Origin: Verrucomicrobiota bacterium
GTDB lineage: Bacteria; Verrucomicrobiota; Verrucomicrobiia; Verrucomicrobiales; DEV007
Length of the DNA: 11,981 nt
NCBI GenBank assembly: GCA_020629815.1
Contig: JAHDCN010000060.1
Coordinates: 1-11,981, forward strand
Direction of reading: 5' to 3'
The translations under genes and the position numbers were made by a program. The notes under the pieces were generated by a model, which was given only the letters and a program-made list of their open reading frames with translations, made no database searches and had not been told where the DNA came from. Positions 1 to 6,810 of this stretch are shown here, one piece after another. Each line of letters opens with the position of its first letter. Within the stretch, counting starts at the first letter, position 1.

Positions 1-339
1 AATCTCGATCTGATCCGTCTTGCCTGAGATAGTGAGGGAATGACCGGTGCCATGCGCCGGTGTTTCCAGAAAAACAGTCCACTTGCCCTCCTCATTGGCT
101 TTGCCGGAAACTTCCGCTCCCCAGCTGGAGGAAACCCGGACAGTCTCTCCCGCATCTGCCCAGCCCCAAAAGGTATTCTTCGTTTTCTGCTGCAGAACCA
201 TGTCATCGCTGAACAATCGCGGCAGCTTCAGCGAATCGGTTTGGTGCTCCTTCGGAACGACAGCTTTTGCCAACTCTTCGGCCAGCGCAGGAAAACTGAT
301 GAGAGAGAAAGAAAGAATCAAAAGAAAACAATTTTTCAT
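1..339 (-). CDS. Sialate O-acetylesterase-like protein, N-terminal part (runs off left edge)
   Basis: The frame is open from an ATG at 339 down to base 1, giving 113 codons with no stop; the rest lies outside the window. Residues 1-20 are a clear signal peptide (MKNCFLL..., ending in PALA before EE), so the product is exported. Residues about 40-75 read LPRLFSDDMVLQQ...FWGWADAGETVRVS, the N-terminal beta-sandwich signature of the bacterial sialate O-acetylesterase family. The same module, NLFQSNMVLQRD...RGWATAGEKVTVSF, occurs in the gene at 1725-3608. The catalytic GQSNM motif should lie further on and is not visible. The family removes O-acetyl groups from sialic acids or other sugars; the real substrate here is unknown. 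The gene is divergent from the beta-propeller gene at 460. No Shine-Dalgarno precedes the ATG. The family call is firm, completeness unknown. Confidence 0.85.
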   Translation of the reverse strand, partial: MKNCFLLILSFSLISFPALAEELAKAVVPKEHQTDSLKLPRLFSDDMVLQQKTKNTFWGWADAGETVRVSSSWGAEVSGKANEEGKWTVFLETPAHGTGHSLTISGKTDQIEI

Positions 340-459
340 AGAACAACGAAAGCACGGCATCAATCGCCGTTCGGTTTACGGGACATTTCCCACAAAGCAA
401 AATAGGGTATCACGCCGACGCGTGCTTTACGAAATGAATTCGTTCTTCAAAACTCTGCC
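340..459. promoter_or_regulatory. Divergent intergenic region with a widely spaced inverted repeat
   Basis: This 120-bp gap separates two divergent exported-protein genes and must hold promoters for both. An 8-bp inverted pair, AAAGCACG at 349-356 and CGTGCTTT at 421-428, sits near the two ends. A small GGGA-catt-TCCC palindrome lies between them. I see no convincing -35/-10 pair and no Shine-Dalgarno before either start. The inverted pair could be a regulator site, but this is weak inference. Confidence 0.3.
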
Positions 460-1704
460 ATGAAATATGCCCTGCTGACCTGCGCCGTTTTTCTCCCGCT
501 TTACGCCCATGCCGATAATTGGCCTTCCTGGCGGGGCGATGTGACCGGCTCCGGTTATACGCTGGAGAAAGATTTACCCACAGAATGGGGACCGGAAAAA
601 AATGTGAAGTGGCGAGTAGAGCTGCCCGAGCGGGGGAACTCCACGCCGGTGGCATGGGGAGATCGAGTGTTTGTGACACAGGCGGTGGACGCGAAAAACT
701 GGCGCGGTATTTTCTGCTTTGATGCGGAGACCGGCAAGAAGCTTTGGGAGAAGGGACTTACCTATGAAAAGGAGGAGCGCAGCCACAAAGATAACCCTTA
801 TTGCTCGGCGTCCCCTGCGACTGACGGCAGTAGTGTTTTTGTTTCCTACGGATCGGCGGGTTTCGTTTCCTACGATATGGACGGAAACGAACTCTGGAAA
901 AGAGACTTCGGTGCCATTGATCACACCTGGGGAAACTCCACTTCTCCGGTGATCTACGGTGATCTGGTAATTCACTACCACGGACCGGACAGAGACAATG
1001 CTTTCCTCGCTGCGCTAAATAAGAAGACCGGCGAAACCGTTTGGAAATGGGATGAACCCCGGTGGCAACCAGGCAAACGCACCGACGGATTTCAGGGGCG
1101 GGATGATGAAGGAATCATCGGCTCGTGGAGCACGCCAATCATTCTCCCAAAGGGCAACGAAAAACAACTGGTGATGAGTTTCCCAATGGAGATTAAATCC
1201 TTCAATCCAGAAACAGGAGAGGTGCTATGGACTTCACAGGGCCTCAACCCACTCGTTTATACTTCGCCAGTCTCAACCGACAACGTCATTGTCGCCATGG
1301 GTGGATACTACGGCAATTCTCTGGCAGTAGATTACGAGGGCAACAGAGTGTGGCACGAGCAGCGACACTTTGGTGGTATTGGAACCGGCGTCGTTCATGA
1401 AGGCCATCTCTACGCGCAAGACTCCGGCGGAATCGCCCGCTGTGTTGAAATGAAAACCGGCAAAACGGTCTGGAAAGAACGCCTGCCTGGAAAAGGAAAA
1501 TCCTGGGGATCGTGGGTGAAATCCGGTGACCGCATTTACACACTGAGCCAACCCGGCGACTCAGTGGTATTTCAAGCCTCTCCGGAGAAGCTGAAAGTGA
1601 TCGCGGTCAACGATTTGGGTGAACACACAAATTCTTCGCCCGTTGTTTCGGACGGAAATATTTTTATCCGCACTTACGATTCACTTTGGTGCATTGGGAA
1701 ATAG
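460..1704 (+). CDS. Secreted PQQ-like beta-propeller repeat protein (BamB-like fold)
   Basis: The 414-residue protein has a signal peptide (MKYALLTCAVFLPLYAHA, then DNWPSWRG), so it is periplasmic or secreted. The post-cleavage NWPSWRG start is typical of this family in planctomycetes and verrucomicrobia. Repeated blade motifs of the form D/E-x-TG-x-x-x-W are visible: AETGKKLWEK (89-98), DGNELWKRD (141-149), KKTGETVWKW (188-197), PETGEVLWTS (250-259), YEGNRVWHE (292-300) and MKTGKTVWKE (331-340). This implies a six- to eight-bladed propeller. There is no dehydrogenase catalytic signature and no cytochrome c CxxCH, so it is probably a binding or scaffold protein, not a PQQ-dependent dehydrogenase. 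It is first in a probable operon with the esterase and sulfatase downstream (20 bp to the next start). The ATG at 460 is chosen because it begins the signal peptide. Its specific role is unknown. Confidence 0.88.
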   Translation: MKYALLTCAVFLPLYAHADNWPSWRGDVTGSGYTLEKDLPTEWGPEKNVKWRVELPERGNSTPVAWGDRVFVTQAVDAKNWRGIFCFDAETGKKLWEKGLTYEKEERSHKDNPYCSASPATDGSSVFVSYGSAGFVSYDMDGNELWKRDFGAIDHTWGNSTSPVIYGDLVIHYHGPDRDNAFLAALNKKTGETVWKWDEPRWQPGKRTDGFQGRDDEGIIGSWSTPIILPKGNEKQLVMSFPMEIKSFNPETGEVLWTSQGLNPLVYTSPVSTDNVIVAMGGYYGNSLAVDYEGNRVWHEQRHFGGIGTGVVHEGHLYAQDSGGIARCVEMKTGKTVWKERLPGKGKSWGSWVKSGDRIYTLSQPGDSVVFQASPEKLKVIAVNDLGEHTNSSPVVSDGNIFIRTYDSLWCIGK

Positions 1705-1724
1705 CAAGGCAAGCCACAGTCGCT

Positions 1725-3608
1725 ATGAGAAAGCACAGAAGGTTCGTAACTCTGGTGATTGGTGCACTGAGCCTTTTACCGATAGTTTTGTCAGCACAGA
1801 ATTCTTTGCCACGAGGTGAAGACGTGATCGATCATCCAGCGGTTGGCGAAGGCCTGAGCCTGCACAATTTGTTCCAGTCGAACATGGTGCTGCAGCGGGA
1901 CAAACCGATTCGCATTCGAGGCTGGGCGACTGCCGGCGAGAAGGTAACGGTGTCGTTTGCCGATCAGGAACAGACAGCCAAGGCCGGCGACGATCGAAGC
2001 TGGCAGGTTGAGTTCCCTGCCCTGCCCGCGAGCAGCGAATCGCGTGAACTGAGAGTGAAAGGAAACGACAAAACTCTTGTCCTGGAAAATATCCTGATCG
2101 GTGACGTTTGGTTACTCAGCGGACAAAGCAACATGGAGCATCCGCTGTCCCGGGTCGAAGACGGCGACCTCGAAATTGCCGCAGCCAATTTTCCCGAAAT
2201 CAGGATCCTGACAGTACCGGCTGCAAACGGCCCGGAGGAGAAGCGCGACTTCCCACGGATTCACGAGTGGAGTGGCTGGTTCAGTCGACATTTTCGCAAA
2301 GGAGACTGGGATGTTTGTAACCCGGAGATCGTGCGCGAATTATCGGCGATTGGCTTCGTGTTTGCCCGCCGGATTCATCACGTGACGCAGGTTCCGATTG
2401 GAATCATCGACGTTTCCCGAGGCGGCACCACAGTCGAGTCCTGGACGCCGGATTCCGTGTTGAGAGAAATTGGCACGCCTGAAGTCGATGCCTGGCTGAC
2501 CCAGTGGGATGAGAAAGTCGCTGCCTTCGATGCGAAAAAGGATCTCGAGGAGCGGGTGCGCAAACATCACGAATGGGAGGCTAACATGAAGAAGCAGGAG
2601 CGTGAGATTCCGAAGAATCGAACGGTTCCTACAGATCTCCGCCCGGGTCCGGCAATGGATCAGAATCGCCCGGGAAATTGCTATGCCAGCATGGTCGCGC
2701 CGATTGCAGGATTTCCCGTGAAGGGAGCGATTTGGCATCAGGGCTTTAACAACGCTCTTCAGGACAATGGACACGTGATGTATGCGAGCATTTTTCCGAA
2801 AATGATCGAGGCCTGGCGAAAGGCTTTTGATGATCCGAAGATGCCGTTTGGAATCATTTCTCTGTGTACAGCCGGAGCACCGCAGACTCTCGACAACTAC
2901 GTGGAGAGCATGGCCAATGAAGGCGTCTACATTCGGGCCGTGCAGTACGAGACCTTTCGCAAGATGGCCGAGGCCGGTGACGAAAAAATCGGCTTTGCGA
3001 GCAGTTATGACATGCGTCGCAGTTGGTATCATCCCGGCTTGAAGGTGCCGGTCGGCGAACGCATCGCCCGCTGGGCGCTGGCCACCGAGTATGAGCAGAA
3101 GATTCCCTGGAAGCCTCCGGTTCTGGAAGAGATGAAAGTGGAGGACGGGCGGATTGTGCTCACCTTCAATGTGCAGGTCAACGGCTTGCGCGACTGGCCG
3201 ATCGAAGGCTTTGCCATCGCCGGGGAGGACCGTCGTTTTCAACCGGCCCGGGCAGAGCATTTGGAAACAGGAAAAGATGATCGCAACCGTCCGAAACTGG
3301 ATCGGCACACCCTTGTTTTGACCAGTCCACTGGTATCGCAACCGATCCACTTCCGTTATGCCTGGGGGCGCAATCCGATGGCCAATGTGACGATCAACGA
3401 CGCCCGCTATGGCAGGGCTCCTCTGCCAACACTGCGCAGTGACGATTGGAAAGTTTCTGAAATCCCGGTCGAGTTAGGGGAGGAAATGCAACACCGCCAG
3501 AAGATGGGCCAATTGCGCAAAATGCTGAAAGAAGACGACCTCAAAAGACGGCTGTTCGAGGCGCGCGCATTGATCGACCAACAAAACGAGGCAGATTCCG
3601 GGCAGTAA
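1725..3608 (+). CDS. Sialate O-acetylesterase family protein (SGNH-type hydrolase)
   Basis: This 627-residue exported esterase starts at ATG 1725, which opens a signal peptide (MRKHRRFVTLVIGALSLLP..., ending near VLSAQN). A TTG at 1686 would extend it but overlaps the upstream gene and spoils the signal. The N-terminal domain has NLFQSNMVLQRD and WATAGEKVTVSF. The nucleophile block is LLSGQSNMEHP with Ser135 in GQSNM. The C-terminal block is DMRRSWYHPGLKVPVGERIA with the D-x6-HP pair Asp429/His436, completing the hydrolase triad. The block around residues 335-343 reads GAIWHQGFNN, where many relatives have W-Y/H-Q-G-E; here Glu is Phe. A charged, probably helical tail covers about residues 585-627. 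The family deacetylates sugars such as 9-O-acetyl sialic acid; this branch, found beside sulfatases, may act on other acetylated glycans (inference). It lies between the propeller and sulfatase genes, probably co-transcribed. Confidence 0.87.
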   Translation: MRKHRRFVTLVIGALSLLPIVLSAQNSLPRGEDVIDHPAVGEGLSLHNLFQSNMVLQRDKPIRIRGWATAGEKVTVSFADQEQTAKAGDDRSWQVEFPALPASSESRELRVKGNDKTLVLENILIGDVWLLSGQSNMEHPLSRVEDGDLEIAAANFPEIRILTVPAANGPEEKRDFPRIHEWSGWFSRHFRKGDWDVCNPEIVRELSAIGFVFARRIHHVTQVPIGIIDVSRGGTTVESWTPDSVLREIGTPEVDAWLTQWDEKVAAFDAKKDLEERVRKHHEWEANMKKQEREIPKNRTVPTDLRPGPAMDQNRPGNCYASMVAPIAGFPVKGAIWHQGFNNALQDNGHVMYASIFPKMIEAWRKAFDDPKMPFGIISLCTAGAPQTLDNYVESMANEGVYIRAVQYETFRKMAEAGDEKIGFASSYDMRRSWYHPGLKVPVGERIARWALATEYEQKIPWKPPVLEEMKVEDGRIVLTFNVQVNGLRDWPIEGFAIAGEDRRFQPARAEHLETGKDDRNRPKLDRHTLVLTSPLVSQPIHFRYAWGRNPMANVTINDARYGRAPLPTLRSDDWKVSEIPVELGEEMQHRQKMGQLRKMLKEDDLKRRLFEARALIDQQNEADSGQ

Positions 3609-3683
3609 ACTGCAACACAGCGCTGCCAGATCATCCGCCATCGCGCCCTTCTCAAGCTTACTCACATCCAGCACACTTCACCT

Positions 3684-5180
3684 ATGAAGTGGTTCGGTAT
3701 GGTTTGCTTATTCGTTTGTTGGCACAGCGTTTCCAAGGCCAAAGAACGACCGAATCTGATCTTCATACTCACCGACAATCACGGAGCCTGGACACTCGGC
3801 TGCTACGGTAATGAAGATATTCAGACTCCGAATATCGACCGCATGGCCAACGAAGGCATGCAGTTCATGCGCGGTATGGCCAACAACGCCGTCTGCTCCC
3901 CTACCCGCGCCACCTATCTCACAGGGCTGATTCCTTCTCAGCATGGAATTCACTCCTTCCTCGATGGAAAATACATGATGGGCGACCAGGCCTACTATGC
4001 TTTGGAGGAATTCGAGACACTGCCGGAGATTCTGCACTCCGAAGGCTACGCCTGCGGACTGAGTGGGAAGTGGCATCTGGGAGATAACATGAACCCGCAA
4101 GACGGATTCAGCTACTGGGCCACTATGCCACGTGGCGGAACCAGCAGCATGTACAACGACCCCGTGATTCTGGATGGCGAGCTGGTGAAGAATTCGCCGA
4201 AATACATGACTGATCTCTGGACCGAGCGCGGCATAGATTTCATCGAGAAAAATAAAGACGGCGAAAAACCCTTCTTTCTTTTTCTCTCCTACAACGGCCC
4301 TTACTGTCTGAGCCGTCTACTTCTTCGACCAGCAAAAAACCGATGGGCTGAATACTATTCAGACAAGTATTTACCTTCATTCCCTCGCGACAGCCAACAC
4401 CCCTGGCAGTATTCCAATCTCGACTACCACAACAACATTGTCAGCATCCGCAGGGTGGCGGCGGAAGTGAGCGGTGTTGACGACGGCGTCGGTCAGATAT
4501 TTGAAACCCTGCGCAAACACCAGCTCGACAAAGACACCATTGTCGTGTTCGCCGGCGATCAGGGTTGGATGGGCGGACAAAATGGATTCTTCGGGATGGG
4601 CGATCATACCAAGCCGATGACCGCTCACGATATGATGATGCACGTTCCGTTCCTCTTCTGGCACCCGCGTGGAATCCCGGCCGGGAAAAGTGATGCAATG
4701 GTCACCAACTACGACTTTCTACCCAGCCTGCTCGACTACATGGGATTGAAAGAACGCATCCCTACTAAACCGATTCTGCCCGGCAGGAATTTCGCACCGA
4801 TCCTGCGCGGCGAAGAAATCCCCTGGAAAACCGAGATGTTTTACGAAATGGAAAGCTGCCGCTCGGTACGAACCGAGAAATGGAAATACGTCGAACGTCG
4901 ATCACCGAACGGACCCGGCGAGCTTTACGACATGGAGCATGACCCTATGGAGCGAGTGAACCTATTTGGGCAAACCGCACATGCCGAGATCCAGAAGCAA
5001 CTCGCAGCTCAGCTTTACCAATTCTTCGATGAATATGCGGATCCCGAATACGACATATGGAAAGGTGGCCGATCAAAAGCCCGAAGGCATCACGCCCCAA
5101 AAGATCACCCCGACTATCGCGAACCCAAACCAAAACCCTGGAGGGCTACTGCGGAGAAAGGAATTTTCTACGAAAAGTAG
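3684..5180 (+). CDS. Type I (formylglycine-dependent) sulfatase, exported
   Basis: The 498-residue protein hydrolyses sulfate esters. It has a short N-terminal export signal (MKWFGMVCLFVCWHSVSKA). The sulfatase signature CSPTRATYLTG starts at Cys71, the residue oxidised to formylglycine by a maturation enzyme (none in the window); Arg75 is the matching Arg. The first metal site is LTDNHGAWTLGCYGN (Asp31-Asn32), with Asn where most family members have a second Asp. Lys129 and His131 (SGKWHLG) match the conserved K-x-H. The second metal loop is FAGDQGW (Asp292-Gln293), followed by MGDHTKP with Lys310. At 201-207 the block reads SYNGPYC where the common motif is N-x-PH, so the usual catalytic His is Tyr. 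I recall the same variants in a planctomycete/verrucomicrobial sulfatase subfamily. The gene is third in the plus-strand cluster, 75 bp after the esterase. The substrate is unknown; sulfated polysaccharide is the reasonable guess. Confidence 0.9.
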   Translation: MKWFGMVCLFVCWHSVSKAKERPNLIFILTDNHGAWTLGCYGNEDIQTPNIDRMANEGMQFMRGMANNAVCSPTRATYLTGLIPSQHGIHSFLDGKYMMGDQAYYALEEFETLPEILHSEGYACGLSGKWHLGDNMNPQDGFSYWATMPRGGTSSMYNDPVILDGELVKNSPKYMTDLWTERGIDFIEKNKDGEKPFFLFLSYNGPYCLSRLLLRPAKNRWAEYYSDKYLPSFPRDSQHPWQYSNLDYHNNIVSIRRVAAEVSGVDDGVGQIFETLRKHQLDKDTIVVFAGDQGWMGGQNGFFGMGDHTKPMTAHDMMMHVPFLFWHPRGIPAGKSDAMVTNYDFLPSLLDYMGLKERIPTKPILPGRNFAPILRGEEIPWKTEMFYEMESCRSVRTEKWKYVERRSPNGPGELYDMEHDPMERVNLFGQTAHAEIQKQLAAQLYQFFDEYADPEYDIWKGGRSKARRHHAPKDHPDYREPKPKPWRATAEKGIFYEK

Positions 5181-5188
5181 CAGCCTGT

Positions 5189-6046
5189 CTACATCGGCAG
5201 AATTGACCACAGCTCCCGACAGGATTCCGCGAAGCGGTGAACAAAACTCTCGGTATTGGCCACGAAAGACTGCGCAAAACCGCGGAACGTCGCTCTCGGT
5301 GAGGCGACAATCATCATGGCTGCAATCAACAGCACATTCATCAAAGTGATCAGCGCGAAGGAAAACAACTTTCCATTTTGCAACACATCCGGTTGCTCGT
5401 GACGGATCATATAAATCGTGAACGAAATATGAAACGTCCAGGTCAACCCGATCAACCCATACAGCCAAAGGAGATGATGATGCTGAAAGTCGAAAAACAA
5501 CCATTCGAGAACCGCCCAGACCAGAATCACGATCGCGCTGTAAAAGGGGAAAAAATACGGCGATAACGAAATCAGAAAGTTATTCCGATTGGTCAGAATG
5601 TGTCCCCCCTCTGCAGAAATATGCACCTTGGTGACCCGCCCTTTACATAGCAGGACAAAGATCGCATGCGTGAGCTCATGCCCGGCGACATACAGCCACA
5701 TCAGGAACCGACTGCGCAGCCCGAAAAATAACACCAGCCAGAAAGCGGCACCGAGACCAAACGCAATCACCTCCGGCGAACGCCAGAAACTCGGACGACT
5801 CGCCTCGGCGTGAAACAACAGAAGGAAACACTCCAGCGAGATCCAGCAAAGCGGGATCAGCAAAATTCCGATAAAAAACTTGGCTGTTTTCAAAGAAGTA
5901 AACCGTTGCAGATCGAACAGCGGAAAGTTCTCCGTGTAACTGCCGGTGAACGCCGCAATCCCCCTTACCTTGCGTTTTTGCGACCGACGTTGCAACGGTT
6001 TGCTGCGGCGGTTCTTCTTCTTTGCCTGTTTCCTTTTGGTAGCCAA
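5189..6046 (-). CDS. M50-like integral membrane metalloprotease
   Basis: The 285-residue membrane protein has a very basic N-terminus (about 20 Lys/Arg in residues 1-28), then hydrophobic segments near 57-79, 93-110, 156-184, 191-213 and 228-248. The zinc motif HELTH is at 123-127, in AGHELTHAIF, followed by a short Gly-rich segment (SAEGGHI), as in M50B-like peptidases. The classical N-x-x-P-x-P-x-L-D-G motif is absent. SLSPYFFPF (160-168) lies nearby, and Asp220 in QPDVLQNGK could be the third zinc ligand (inference). The only plausible start is TTG at 6046; the frame closes upstream at TGA 6070-6068, and the next in-frame ATG is Met116, inside the fold. It lies 88 bp downstream of efp on the same strand, behind a three-palindrome array. 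It converges with the sulfatase gene with only 8 bp between stops. Substrate unknown. Confidence 0.72.
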   Translation of the reverse strand: MATKRKQAKKKNRRSKPLQRRSQKRKVRGIAAFTGSYTENFPLFDLQRFTSLKTAKFFIGILLIPLCWISLECFLLLFHAEASRPSFWRSPEVIAFGLGAAFWLVLFFGLRSRFLMWLYVAGHELTHAIFVLLCKGRVTKVHISAEGGHILTNRNNFLISLSPYFFPFYSAIVILVWAVLEWLFFDFQHHHLLWLYGLIGLTWTFHISFTIYMIRHEQPDVLQNGKLFSFALITLMNVLLIAAMMIVASPRATFRGFAQSFVANTESFVHRFAESCRELWSILPM

Positions 6047-6063
6047 AATGCTTGGAAAATCGC

Positions 6064-6128
6064 TGACTCAACCCTGTTGGGTCAGAGACCTAACAGGGTA
6101 TGCTCATTGACCTAACCCTGTTAGGTCA
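6064..6128. repeat. Array of three 21-bp palindromes at 22-bp period
   Basis: Three 21-bp units occupy 6064-6084, 6086-6106 and 6108-6128. The third is a perfect palindrome, arms TGACCTAAC and GTTAGGTCA around CCT. The first has arms TGACTCAAC and GTTGGGTCA with one mismatch. The middle unit matches the reverse-complement consensus at about 17 of 21 positions. Centres at 6074, 6096 and 6118 are 22 bp apart, roughly two helical turns. The array lies between the efp stop and the TTG start of the membrane protease, both on minus. It may be an operator array for a dimeric regulator. In RNA, neighbouring units could form competing 12-bp hairpins. No T-tract follows on the minus strand, so a simple intrinsic terminator is not supported. 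Confidence 0.85.
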
Positions 6129-6134
6129 GGCTCA

Positions 6135-6698
6135 CTAAACGCGACCGACGTATTTTTTGTCTTCGCTGCTTACCTTGATCTTGTCACCCGGATTGATAAA
6201 AAGAGGAACTTGAATAATCAAACCAGTTTCGAGAGTGGCTTCCTTGGTTGCCGCAGTGGCGGTGTCACCCTTCACACCTGGAGCAGATTCCGTGACCACC
6301 AATTCAACATTTGAGGGCGGCTCGATCGTTACCGGTTTGCCGTCTACGTAGAGAACTTCCACCTCAAGGCCATCAGTCAAAATATCCTTCGTGTCCGCCA
6401 TCATTTCGTCATTGAAGCTGATGGTGTCGTAAGTCGTCAGGTCCATGAAGTGATACCCGGTCTGATCAGCATAGCTGAACTCCAACTTCTGGCGCTCGGA
6501 ATTTACGATCTCTACTTTGTCACTCGATGCGAAACGAATGTCTTTGGTTTTGCCGGTCTGGAATGAACGAATCGTCGCCATGATGAGCGCATTTCCTTTT
6601 CCCGGTGTTCGGTGCTCAAGTCCAAGGACAATTCCGGTCTCGCCTTTGTAGTTGATACACTGACCTCGCTTCAAGTTGGTTGCTACGACTGCTGCCAT
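6135..6698 (-). CDS. efp: Translation elongation factor P
   Basis: The 187-residue protein matches EF-P in length and throughout its sequence. EF-P binds between the P and E sites of stalled ribosomes and promotes peptide-bond formation at polyproline runs. Domain I (about 1-65) carries the tip loop HRTPGKGNA with Lys34, the position that is lysylated in Escherichia coli. Domain II (about 66-127) holds SYADQTGYHFMD, a typical EF-P stretch. Domain III (about 128-187) is an OB-fold ending GDKIKVSSEDKKYVGRV. Having Lys rather than Arg at the tip argues against rhamnosylation; no modification genes (epmA, epmB, earP) are in the window. The ATG at 6698 gives the canonical N-terminus. No Shine-Dalgarno is seen; the leader is AT-rich. 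The gene is divergent from the CPBP protease gene and may be co-transcribed with the membrane protease downstream. Confidence 0.97.
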   Translation of the reverse strand: MAAVVATNLKRGQCINYKGETGIVLGLEHRTPGKGNALIMATIRSFQTGKTKDIRFASSDKVEIVNSERQKLEFSYADQTGYHFMDLTTYDTISFNDEMMADTKDILTDGLEVEVLYVDGKPVTIEPPSNVELVVTESAPGVKGDTATAATKEATLETGLIIQVPLFINPGDKIKVSSEDKKYVGRV

Positions 6699-6722
6699 AA
6701 TTCTGAGTGGGTGAAAATTTAA

Positions 6723-6736
6723 TTAAGATGTCTTAA
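6723..6736. promoter_or_regulatory. 14-bp palindrome upstream of efp, in the gap to the CPBP gene
   Basis: The sequence TTAAGA-TG-TCTTAA is a 6-2-6 perfect inverted repeat, 25 bp upstream of the efp ATG and in the AT-rich gap shared with the divergent CPBP gene. Its position suits an operator or promoter-overlapping site. The palindrome is seen directly; any function is inference, and AT-rich palindromes of this size can arise by chance. Confidence 0.35.
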
Positions 6737-6810
6737 GTTTTGTGTTTTGCCACCGAAAACCCGGAAAACAAACATTGATTCTGTCGATGTTCCGGCATGA
6801 AAAATCAATT

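Noticed and set aside
40..463. Two overlapping plus-strand frames near the left edge
   Set aside because: They are antisense to the partial esterase, whose minus-strand frame shows a signal peptide and family motifs.
460..1704. PQQ-dependent alcohol dehydrogenase
   Set aside because: The protein is too short, lacks catalytic-site and cytochrome c motifs, and shows only the blade repeats.
1686..1724. Upstream TTG start for the esterase
   Set aside because: It would overlap the preceding gene and put 13 polar residues before a clean signal peptide; ATG 1725 fits better.
2340..3350. A 336-codon open frame on the minus strand inside the esterase gene
   Set aside because: It is fully antisense to a gene with clear family motifs, has no recognisable domain and an unnatural composition; it is a shadow of codon bias.
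5181..5188. 8-bp gap between convergent sulfatase and protease stops as a special regulatory overlap
   Set aside because: Tight convergent ends are common, and no hairpin or other structure is visible there.
6064..6128. CRISPR array or intrinsic terminator for the palindrome array
   Set aside because: There are no unique spacers (1-bp gaps only), and no U-tract follows the hairpins on the transcribed strand.
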